Source of the DNA: an uncultured Oscillospiraceae bacterium
GTDB lineage: Bacteria > Bacillota > Clostridia > Oscillospirales > Oscillospiraceae
NCBI GenBank assembly: GCA_934661135.1
Contig: CAKUJA010000115.1
Coordinates: 1-5,805, forward strand
Reading direction: 5' to 3'
Length of the DNA stretch: 5,805 nucleotides
This document shows positions 1 through 5,592 of the stretch, in pieces. The notes under the pieces were generated by a model that did not search any database, had not been told where the DNA came from, and saw only the letters and a list, made by a program, of their open reading frames with translations. The number at the start of each line of letters is the position of its first letter. The stretch's first letter is position 1. Both the position numbers and the translations under genes were made by a program.

Positions 1-765
1 GCCCACCTCGTACACGCGATCCATGCCGCCGACGATCAGACGCTTAAGCGGCAGCTCGGTCGCAATGCGCATATACATATCAATGTCGAGTGTGTTGTGG
101 TGCGTGATGAACGGACGCGCCGCCGCGCCGCCCGCAATCGTGTTGAGCACCGGCGTCTCGACTTCGATATAACCCATATTATCCAGATAATCCCGCAGAT
201 GCTTGATAAACTGCGAGCGAATGATGAAATTGCGCTTGACCTCGGGGTTGACAATCAGGTCGACATAGCGCTGACGATAGCGCGTCTCCTTGTCGGTCAG
301 GCCGTGGAACTTCTCGGGCAGCGGCAGCAGCGACTTGGAAAGCAGCGTAATTTTCTTCGCACGGACGCTCATCTCGCCGCGCTGTGTGCGGAATACCTCA
401 CCGTCGATGCCGACAATGTCACCGATGTCATATTTCTTGAAACGGTTATAATCGTCCTCGTCCACCTCGTCCTTGCGGGCGTAGAGCTGGATGCGGCCGG
501 TCTTATCCTGAATGTCGCAGAAGGAGACCTTGCCCATGCCGCGCTTGGACATCATGCGCCCCGCGATGGAGACCGGCTTGCCTTCCATCTCGTCAAAGTG
601 CTCCTTGATCTCCTGCGCTGTGGCCGTGCAGACAAACTTTGTCAGTTGGAACGGGTCATGTCCTTCCGCCTGAAGCTGCGCCAGCTTCTCGCGGCGCACC
701 TTGATCTGGTCGCCGAGCGAAACCTCAGGCGCCTGCTGTGTTTCATTTCTCGTTTCCTGTGCCAT
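1..765 (-). CDS. lysS: Lysine--tRNA ligase (class II), N-terminal 255 residues
   Basis: This is the front half of the cytoplasmic enzyme that charges tRNA-Lys with lysine using ATP. The ATG at 763-765 is preceded by AGAAGGG (771-777) at a 5-base spacing, and the frame stays open to the window edge, giving 255 of an expected roughly 490-500 residues. After a short helical leader, an OB-fold anticodon-binding domain spans about residues 65-145, recognisable in SIAGRMMSKRGMGKVSFCDI and GRIQLYARKD. The linker KFHGLTDKETRYRQRYVDLI leads into class II motif 1 at about residues 178-205 (FIIRSQFIKHLRDYLDNMGY, then EVETPVL). The stretch LPLKRLIVGGMDRVYEVG ends just before motif 2 (fRNE), so the ATP-binding and lysine-binding motifs lie outside the window. 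It follows greA by 15 bases with no room for its own promoter, so it is probably co-transcribed from the greA promoter. Confidence 0.97.
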   Translation of the reverse strand, partial: MAQETRNETQQAPEVSLGDQIKVRREKLAQLQAEGHDPFQLTKFVCTATAQEIKEHFDEMEGKPVSIAGRMMSKRGMGKVSFCDIQDKTGRIQLYARKDEVDEDDYNRFKKYDIGDIVGIDGEVFRTQRGEMSVRAKKITLLSKSLLPLPEKFHGLTDKETRYRQRYVDLIVNPEVKRNFIIRSQFIKHLRDYLDNMGYIEVETPVLNTIAGGAAARPFITHHNTLDIDMYMRIATELPLKRLIVGGMDRVYEVG

Positions 766-780
766 ATCGTCCCTTCTTCC

Positions 781-1254
781 TTACCGCTCGACGGAGATAA
801 CCTTGTACTTCAGTGTGCCGACCGGTGCTTCAACCTCGACAATGTCGCCCACTACATGACCGAGCATCGCACGGCCAAACGGCGAATCATCCGAAATCCG
901 GCATTCCATCGGGTTCGCTTCCTGCGAACCGACGATGGCATAGAGTTCCTCGTCGCCTGTCTCGATGTCCTCTACCTTGATCGTGCAGCCAAGGCCAATC
1001 TTTCCCGCAGCATCTTCGCTCTCGTCGATGATGACGGCGTGCGCCAGAATGTTCTCCACTTCCGCAATGCGGCCATAGAGCTTTGCCTGCTCGTTTTTCG
1101 CTTCATCGTACTCGCTGTTTTCCGACAGGTCGCCAAACGAACGCGCTTCCTTGATCTGCTCGGCGACCTCTTTTTCACGGGTCGTTTTCAGGTAATTCAA
1201 TTCCTGCTCGAGCTCTTTCAGGCGAAGTGTGCTGATCTTAAACTCTTTTGCCAT
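781..1254 (-). CDS. greA: Transcription elongation factor GreA
   Basis: GreA binds the secondary channel of RNA polymerase and stimulates cleavage of the 3' end of backtracked RNA, rescuing stalled complexes. The 157-residue product has the family's usual length and its two domains. An N-terminal antiparallel coiled coil covers about residues 1-76; its tip motif GDLSENSEYDEAKNEQ carries the acidic pair D42 and E45, which match the residues that hold the catalytic Mg2+ in E. coli GreA. A C-terminal FKBP-like domain covers about residues 80-157, with SPFGRAMLGHVVGDIVEVEAP near its end. The ATG at 1252-1254 follows AAAGGA (1265-1270) at a 10-base spacing. A near-perfect promoter lies about 70 bases upstream. 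greA next to lysS is a familiar arrangement in Firmicutes. Confidence 0.97.
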   Translation of the reverse strand: MAKEFKISTLRLKELEQELNYLKTTREKEVAEQIKEARSFGDLSENSEYDEAKNEQAKLYGRIAEVENILAHAVIIDESEDAAGKIGLGCTIKVEDIETGDEELYAIVGSQEANPMECRISDDSPFGRAMLGHVVGDIVEVEAPVGTLKYKVISVER

Positions 1255-1264
1255 GATTCTACGG

Positions 1265-1270
1265 TCCTTT
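1265..1270 (-). promoter_or_regulatory. Ribosome binding site of greA
   Basis: AAAGGA lies 10 bases before the ATG at 1252-1254 and supports this start. No in-frame alternative start with a better site was seen upstream. Confidence 0.7.
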
Positions 1271-1279
1271 CTATCGCTG

Positions 1280-1295
1280 TTCCCGCAAAAGGGAA
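1280..1295 (-). other. Small hairpin in the greA 5' leader
   Basis: In the minus-strand leader, TTCCC and GGGAA can pair over the 6-base loop TTTTGC, about 10 bases upstream of the greA ribosome binding site. The stem is only 5 bp, so it may have no function. It could modestly affect leader stability or ribosome access. Confidence 0.35.
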
Positions 1296-1322
1296 ATATT
1301 TTATCCTAAAACGCCAGTTGCC

Positions 1323-1351
1323 ATTATATCCCCGGTCACTGGCCGTGTCAA
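1323..1351 (-). promoter_or_regulatory. Perfect-consensus housekeeping promoter for greA-lysS
   Basis: The minus strand reads TTGACA (1351-1346), a 17-base spacer (1345-1329) and TATAAT (1328-1323), a complete match to the sigma-70/sigma-A consensus at optimal spacing. Transcription would start near 1315-1318, giving a leader of about 60 bases before the greA ATG. It lies in the gap between the S41 stop and greA and points at greA, so greA-lysS probably forms a unit that can be transcribed independently of the upstream cell-wall genes. There is no extended -10 TG. Confidence 0.9.
1333..1345. repeat. Imperfect palindrome in the promoter spacer
   Basis: CGGTCACTGGCCG is a 13-base near-palindrome, with five of six arm positions pairing around the central base. 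It sits exactly between the -35 and -10 boxes of the greA promoter. Such a position suits a repressor operator, but a palindrome this short can easily arise by chance. Confidence 0.25.
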
Positions 1352-1357
1352 GAGATT

Positions 1358-1378
1358 TTCTGCGGGAACCTCGCAGAA
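1358..1378 (-). repeat. Inverted repeat between the S41 gene and the greA promoter
   Basis: TTCTGCG and CGCAGAA form a 7-bp stem over a 7-base loop. The repeat starts about 34 bases after the S41 stop codon and ends 6 bases before the -35 box. In the minus-strand transcript the stem is followed by AATCTCTTG, which is too poor in U for a convincing intrinsic terminator. It could be a weak terminator for the S41 gene, an operator, or an unimportant hairpin. Confidence 0.45.
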
Positions 1379-1411
1379 TTTGGAAACCATCTCCGGCCAA
1401 ATCACAACCCC

Positions 1412-2599
1412 TTACGACAAAACGTCGATCGCCGCCTGAAGCTGCGGATCGTCCGCCGCTTCAAGCTGGCCATAATAGAGCAGCGCATACTGCTCGTCAT
1501 CCAGATCTAGCTCCACATCCGGCGTAATCCCCACCCCCGTCAGGCTTTTGCCCTGCGGTGTGTAGTATTTGCCGACCGACAAATTCACCATCGACCCATC
1601 CGACAGGAAAAACGCATTCTGGAAATTCCCCTTGCCGTAGGTTTTTGACCCGACAATCGTCGCCCAGTCGTATTCCCGAAGCGCCGCCGCAAAAAACTCC
1701 GCCGCGGAGTACGATTCCTCGTTGACCAGCACTGCCATCGGCAGCTCCACGCACGACGCGTCAGACCGGTCAACCTCCTCGTTGCCCGCGTAGTCCACGC
1801 TGCGGAACAGGTCTCCCTCCGGCAGCAGATAATCCAACACCTCTACCAGCTCGTCGGCATATCCGCCGGGGTTGAACCGCACATCAAACAGCAGCTTTTC
1901 CGCGCCCGCACCAATCATTTCCTCAATGCAGGCAATCGTCTCGTCGGCGCAGCGTTCGTCGAAATTTTCAATCTTGATATACCCGATTCCGTTGTCCAGC
2001 AGCTCGCAGGCGGCGACCTCCGTCTCGATGCTCCGCCGCTCCACGTCGACGTCATATTCCGCGCCGCCGCGCGAGAAGTGCATGGAAACGAACGTCCCCT
2101 CCTCGCCACGCACCAGATCGCGCGTCCCGCTCACGCCGAGCGGCAGCACCTCCTGGCCCTCAACGGACAGCAGAATGTCGCCTTCCTCAATACCGGCTTC
2201 CTCCGCAGAGCCGCCGCGCATCACCGACTCAATGCGCATTCCGCCGGCTTCCGCGTCCTCCGTGATCATCACACCGATCCCCACATAGGCATTGGCCATC
2301 GATTCCTCATATGCCGCAACGTCGCCTGCCGCTAGATAGTAGCTCCATTCGTCGCCGGTCGCCGTGACCATGCCGCTTGCCGCGCCGTCGGCCAGCGCTT
2401 GCTCGTCGTAGTCGTCGATAAAATAGCGGGAGATCATGCGCTCCACCTCCGCCGTCTTTGCCTGCACCGCAGAATCACCATCCTTCGAGAGCACCGCCGC
2501 ATACCGGTCGTTCAAAAATACCACCGCGCCCACAAACGACGCGCCCGCAATCACCAGCGCGCAGAGAATCGCCAGCACAACTTTCCAACCCTTTTTCAT
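1412..2599 (-). CDS. S41 family C-terminal processing peptidase (CtpA/CtpB type, PDZ domain)
   Basis: This is a membrane-anchored serine protease acting outside the cytoplasmic membrane. An N-terminal hydrophobic segment (about residues 6-29, after MKKGWK) is an anchor or uncleaved signal. A PDZ domain follows at about residues 102-190 (YVGIGVMI, then GSAEEAGIEEGDILLSVEGQ). The protease core includes the family motif DVRFNPGG at 239-246. SYSAAE supplies the nucleophile S298, TYGKG gives the general base K323, and Q327 follows four residues later, matching the Ser-Lys-Gln triad of Bacillus CtpB. Position 309, aspartate in E. coli Tsp, is glutamate. The 395-residue length is usual for short bacterial Ctp proteins. 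The start is set by GAGGTGG at 2604-2610. The gene follows the M23 gene by 90 bases, so it probably belongs to the ftsEX cluster. The substrate cannot be read from the sequence; envelope hydrolases or their regulators are plausible. Confidence 0.93.
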   Translation of the reverse strand: MKKGWKVVLAILCALVIAGASFVGAVVFLNDRYAAVLSKDGDSAVQAKTAEVERMISRYFIDDYDEQALADGAASGMVTATGDEWSYYLAAGDVAAYEESMANAYVGIGVMITEDAEAGGMRIESVMRGGSAEEAGIEEGDILLSVEGQEVLPLGVSGTRDLVRGEEGTFVSMHFSRGGAEYDVDVERRSIETEVAACELLDNGIGYIKIENFDERCADETIACIEEMIGAGAEKLLFDVRFNPGGYADELVEVLDYLLPEGDLFRSVDYAGNEEVDRSDASCVELPMAVLVNEESYSAAEFFAAALREYDWATIVGSKTYGKGNFQNAFFLSDGSMVNLSVGKYYTPQGKSLTGVGITPDVELDLDDEQYALLYYGQLEAADDPQLQAAIDVLS

Positions 2600-2626
2600 C
2601 CTGCCACCTCAGTTCCAGTAAAATCA

Positions 2627-2657
2627 TTCCCACAGTCCGCGCCGCAGACTGTGGGAA
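2627..2657 (-). terminator. Strong hairpin between the M23 and S41 genes, possible leaky terminator
   Basis: TTCCCACAGTC and GACTGTGGGAA form a perfect 11-bp stem. In the minus-strand RNA the inner bases add a U-G wobble and two G-C pairs, giving a 14-bp stem with a GGC triloop. In plus-strand RNA the same position is a C-A mismatch, so the structure fits the coding direction better. The tail is UGAUUUUACU, with only four consecutive U, so termination would be partial at best. The hairpin lies 32 bases after the M23 stop and about 17 bases before the S41 ribosome binding site. An attenuator, RNA processing site or 3'-end stabiliser are all possible. Confidence 0.6.
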
Positions 2658-2689
2658 CCTTGCTTTGCTTTTTTCGCCATTGGGCGTAT

Positions 2690-3958
2690 TTACGGCATCG
2701 AAACGTAATTCAGCGGATTGACGTCCGAGCCATTGTAGTAGATCGTAAAATGCAGATGCGGACCGGTCGACCAGCCGGTCGAGCCAACATAGCCGATTGT
2801 CTGTCCTGCCGACACCGTTTCGCCCACTGACACGATATACTTTGTCATATGCCCGTACAGGCTGGAATATCCGTCGCCGTGGTTGATTGTCACCATGTTG
2901 CCGTAGGCCTCATTGTACGTCGCAGAAGTCACCGTCCCCGCCTTGGTGGCATAGATCGCCGTGCCCTCTCCGGCGGCAAAGTCCACGCCGTTGTGCCACT
3001 TCTTCGTGCCGCTGAGCGGGTGGATACGGTAGCCGTAGGCGTCCGTGATTTTGGTCGCATAGGCCATTGGGAACACAAAGCCGCTCGCCGATGCGCTGCC
3101 GGACGAGCCGGACGAGGAGCTGTTGGTATTGTTCTTGGCCGCAGCCGCAATTCTGGCCGCTTCCTCACGGGACAGCGCATTGAAGTAATCCGTCTCAGAC
3201 TGTGCAATCTGCTTCGACAGCTCGTCCTCCATTGCTTCGTAATCCTCGTACTCGGCCGACATCGTCTCATATTCCTTCGCCATCTGAATCAGCAGCTCGT
3301 CCGATTCCGCGCGCTGCGTCTCCAGCTCCGCCTGCTGGGCGGCCAACTCGTCCTTCGCAGCGTTCAACTCGTCCATCTGCGTCTCAAGATCGGCGCGTTC
3401 GCCCGCGATCTTTTCGGACATTGCCGCCATCTTCTCCATCATAAGCTGATCGGATTTGGCAATCTCCTGAATCATTGCAACCTTGTCCAACAGATCGGAA
3501 AAGCTCCGCGCGCCAAACAGAATCGACCAATAGGAAATGCTTCCGGTCTCCTCCATCGAGCGCAGCCGCGCCTTATACTGCTCGTTGAGCGCTTCCTCCT
3601 CGGCCAGCGAGGACTCCAGCTCCGTCTGCTTTTCCGCAATCAGCAGACTATACTGCTGAATCTGCTCATTCAGGTTTTCGATGGTCTGGCGGGACACATC
3701 CATCTGCCGGTCGATGTCCGCCTTCTTTTCAATCAATGTCTGCGTCTCGGCTTCGTTCTGGTTGATTTCAGCCTTCAGCGCGTCAGACTGCTTTTTCAGC
3801 TCCGCCTGCTGTGCCCGCAGGTCAACCAGCTCCTTCTCGATTTCCTTCGAGCTGGCCGCGTTGACGAGCATAATCAGCGCTGTCGACACCAGCGATACCA
3901 GCATAATGACCGCCAGCGCCACGCAGACGATACGTGTAAACTTATTTCTGGATTTCAT
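2690..3958 (-). CDS. Secreted coiled-coil murein hydrolase, M23 (LytM) family, likely FtsEX partner
   Basis: This is a predicted cell-wall endopeptidase. The 422-residue product begins with MKSRNKFTR and a hydrophobic segment at about residues 9-33; VNAAS could be a signal peptidase site, or the segment may stay as an anchor. Residues 36-135 and 160-272 form a long antiparallel coiled coil. At its turn, SYWSILFGARSFSDLLDKV (142-160) resembles the conserved segment of PcsB, CwlO and EnvC coiled coils. A Ser/Gly/Asn-rich linker (276-293) leads to the M23 domain at about 294-418. All expected zinc and catalytic residues are present: H322 and D326 in HNGVD, H370 in YGHM, and H401 and H403 in HLH. 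Unlike E. coli EnvC, it therefore looks active itself. It follows ftsX by 32 bases, and GGAGGA at 3964-3969 fixes the start. A longer reading up to 4168 would run into ftsX and lacks support. Confidence 0.94.
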   Translation of the reverse strand: MKSRNKFTRIVCVALAVIMLVSLVSTALIMLVNAASSKEIEKELVDLRAQQAELKKQSDALKAEINQNEAETQTLIEKKADIDRQMDVSRQTIENLNEQIQQYSLLIAEKQTELESSLAEEEALNEQYKARLRSMEETGSISYWSILFGARSFSDLLDKVAMIQEIAKSDQLMMEKMAAMSEKIAGERADLETQMDELNAAKDELAAQQAELETQRAESDELLIQMAKEYETMSAEYEDYEAMEDELSKQIAQSETDYFNALSREEAARIAAAAKNNTNSSSSGSSGSASASGFVFPMAYATKITDAYGYRIHPLSGTKKWHNGVDFAAGEGTAIYATKAGTVTSATYNEAYGNMVTINHGDGYSSLYGHMTKYIVSVGETVSAGQTIGYVGSTGWSTGPHLHFTIYYNGSDVNPLNYVSMP

Positions 3959-3963
3959 GGGAT

Positions 3964-3969
3964 TCCTCC
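3964..3969 (-). promoter_or_regulatory. Ribosome binding site fixing the M23 gene start
   Basis: GGAGGA sits 5 bases before the ATG at 3956-3958. It selects this start over the in-frame upstream ATG at 4166-4168, whose 70 extra codons overlap ftsX and would hide the signal segment behind a non-secretory leader. Confidence 0.85.
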
Positions 3970-3990
3970 AAATTGTTGCGCCGCTCCCGC

Positions 3991-4878
3991 TTACACCCGC
4001 AGGAACTTCCGGATCGACAGCAAACTGCCAAATACACCGACGACAAAGCCGGTCAGCGCATACAGCAGCGCCACAGGTTCGATAACCTCCGTAAACGCCA
4101 CCACGGAAATGAGCTTCAGCGTGTCCACCTCCGCGATCTTCATCGCCAGGAAGTCGTACAGACCCCATTGCAGGAAGAACGCGATCACCGCGCCGAGGAA
4201 GCCGAGAATAAAGCCTTCGACCACGAACGGCATCCGGATGAACGAATTCGTCGCGCCGACCATCTTCATAATCGCAATTTCCTCGCTGCGCGAGTACATC
4301 GCCAGCTTGACCGTGTTGGAAATAATCAGCAGCGACACGACAAACAGCACCGCAATGATGACCGCCGACGCGATATTCATCACCTTCTGCAACGTCTGGA
4401 AGCCGTTGACAATGTCATACCGCGCCTCCACATCGGCCACACCGTCGACCGCACGGATCTGCGTCTCGGTCTCCTTCATCAGGCTGTTGTCCTCCAGCGT
4501 CACGACATACCGGTCGCGGAACGTGGACGAGTCGATGCCGTTGAACAGCGCATCATTGTTCTGCTCCTCAATAAACGTCTGGAGCGCTTCTTCGCGCGAG
4601 ACGAACTTCGCCTCATGCACGTTTGAAATCAGATTGAGCTGACTGCCGACGCTCTTGGCCTTTGCCTCCGAGTAGGTCTCGTCGATGTAGACAAGCATCT
4701 CGTTCTCCTGTTCCAGATCGACGATCATCTCGTTCAGATTGAACAGAATCAGCAAAAAGCTGCCCATAATAATCAGGCACGCCACCGTCACGCAGACAGC
4801 CGCGAAGGACATAAACCCGTTGACAAATACGCCGCGGACGCCCTCGCGCAGCAAGTAACCAATATTATTCTTCTTCAT
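3991..4878 (-). CDS. ftsX: Cell division ABC transporter membrane subunit FtsX
   Basis: FtsX is the membrane half of the FtsEX complex, which converts ATP hydrolysis by FtsE into a movement that switches on extracellular wall hydrolases. The 295-residue product has the standard layout. A cytoplasmic N-terminus (MKKNNIGYLLREGVRGV) is followed by a first membrane helix at about 22-47 and an extracellular domain at about 48-166, the part known to bind coiled-coil partners. Three more helices follow at about 167-190, 217-239 and 266-288. The conserved cytoplasmic loop reads SRSEEIAIMKMVGATNSFIR (197-215). The ATG at 4876-4878 lies inside the end of ftsE with a 14-base overlap and only a weak GGACGGG-like site further upstream, so translation is probably coupled to ftsE. 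An out-of-place upstream start at 5004 would overlap most of the end of ftsE and is not supported. Confidence 0.96.
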   Translation of the reverse strand: MKKNNIGYLLREGVRGVFVNGFMSFAAVCVTVACLIIMGSFLLILFNLNEMIVDLEQENEMLVYIDETYSEAKAKSVGSQLNLISNVHEAKFVSREEALQTFIEEQNNDALFNGIDSSTFRDRYVVTLEDNSLMKETETQIRAVDGVADVEARYDIVNGFQTLQKVMNIASAVIIAVLFVVSLLIISNTVKLAMYSRSEEIAIMKMVGATNSFIRMPFVVEGFILGFLGAVIAFFLQWGLYDFLAMKIAEVDTLKLISVVAFTEVIEPVALLYALTGFVVGVFGSLLSIRKFLRV

Positions 4879-5554
4879 TGAGATAGTACCCGTCCATTCC
4901 GTCGCTGATAACCAGGCCCTCGTTGATGGCCACAACGCGCTTGGTGAAGCGGTTGACCAGCTCCTTCTCATGCGTGACCACCAGAACCGTGGTGCCGAGC
5001 GCATTGATCCGCTCGAGCAGCATCATAATTTCCAGCGACCGCGCCGGGTCGAGGTTCCCGGTCGGCTCGTCGGCAATAATCACGCTGGGGTTGTTAACCA
5101 GCGCGCGGGCAATCGCCACACGCTGCTGCTCGCCGCCGGACAGCTCATTCGGCAGCCGCCGCCCCTTGTTTTCCAGGCCGACCAGCTCCAGCACATACGG
5201 CACGCGCTTTTTGATCTCCTTTTCCGAAGCGCCGATGACGCGCATCGCAAACGCGACGTTGTCGTAGACCGTCTTGTTTTCAATCAGGCGGAAATCCTGA
5301 AAGATGACGCCCAGCGTGCGCCGCAGATAGGGGATGGCGCGGTTGCGGATCTTTTCCAGCTGAAAGCCGTTGACGTTGACGTTCCCCTCCGTGGGTTCCA
5401 GCTCCGCCGTCAGGATCTTGATGATCGTCGACTTGCCGGAGCCGGACGGCCCGACCAGAAAGACAAACTCGCCGTCCTCGATTTTCATGCTGACGCCGCA
5501 CAGCGCCTTTGTGCCGTTTTCATATGTTTTGACTACATTCGTTAATTCGATCAT
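4865..5554 (-). CDS. ftsE: Cell division ABC transporter ATP-binding protein FtsE
   Basis: FtsE is the cytoplasmic ATPase of FtsEX. The 229-residue protein is a single nucleotide-binding domain of normal length with every motif intact. These are Walker A GPSGSGKST (35-43), the Q-loop glutamine Q86 in VIFQDFRL, the signature LSGGEQQRVAIARAL (138-152), Walker B VIIADE with catalytic E163, the D-loop NLD (167-169) and the switch histidine H195 in VTHEKE. The stretch IFQDFRLIENKTVYDNVAFA is typical of FtsE rather than of other small ABC ATPases such as LolD, and the adjoining ftsX confirms the identity. The ATG at 5552-5554 follows GGAGA a few bases upstream. It starts 38 bases after the stop of a regulator gene, with no recognisable promoter in that gap, so its promoter may lie further upstream or within that gene. 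Confidence 0.97.
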   Translation of the reverse strand: MIELTNVVKTYENGTKALCGVSMKIEDGEFVFLVGPSGSGKSTIIKILTAELEPTEGNVNVNGFQLEKIRNRAIPYLRRTLGVIFQDFRLIENKTVYDNVAFAMRVIGASEKEIKKRVPYVLELVGLENKGRRLPNELSGGEQQRVAIARALVNNPSVIIADEPTGNLDPARSLEIMMLLERINALGTTVLVVTHEKELVNRFTKRVVAINEGLVISDGMDGYYLNEEE

Positions 5555-5592
5555 GTTATCTCCGCATTTCTACGCGGTGCGCCGCAAGACCG

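Noticed and set aside
766..780. Separate control site between greA and lysS
   Set aside because: The 15 bases contain little beyond the lysS ribosome binding site.
97..1527. 476-codon open frame on the plus strand
   Set aside because: It lies antisense to lysS, greA and the end of the S41 gene, all of which have clear homology. Its translation shows no domain, and open antisense frames are expected from GC-rich codon use.
2627..2674. Plus-strand intrinsic terminator made by the hairpin and the six T at 2669-2674
   Set aside because: The T run is 11 bases past the stem, the plus-strand RNA stem has a C-A mismatch near the loop, and no plus-strand gene needs a terminator here.
3959..4168. N-terminal extension of the M23 protein by 70 residues
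   Set aside because: It would overlap ftsX and place a long non-secretory leader before the signal segment. The ATG at 3956-3958 has an ideal GGAGGA site.
2849..4642. 597-codon open frame on the plus strand
   Set aside because: It is antisense to the M23 gene and ftsX. The Leu/Arg/His-rich product is what results from reading a coiled-coil gene backwards, and no recognisable fold is present.
4970..5545. 191-codon open frame on the plus strand
   Set aside because: It is antisense to ftsE, whose ABC motifs are all intact, and the plus-strand product has no family resemblance.
5555..5592. Promoter or terminator between the regulator and ftsE
   Set aside because: The 38-base gap has no -35/-10 pair. 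Its only repeat is GCGG/CCGC, a 4-bp stem with no following T run.
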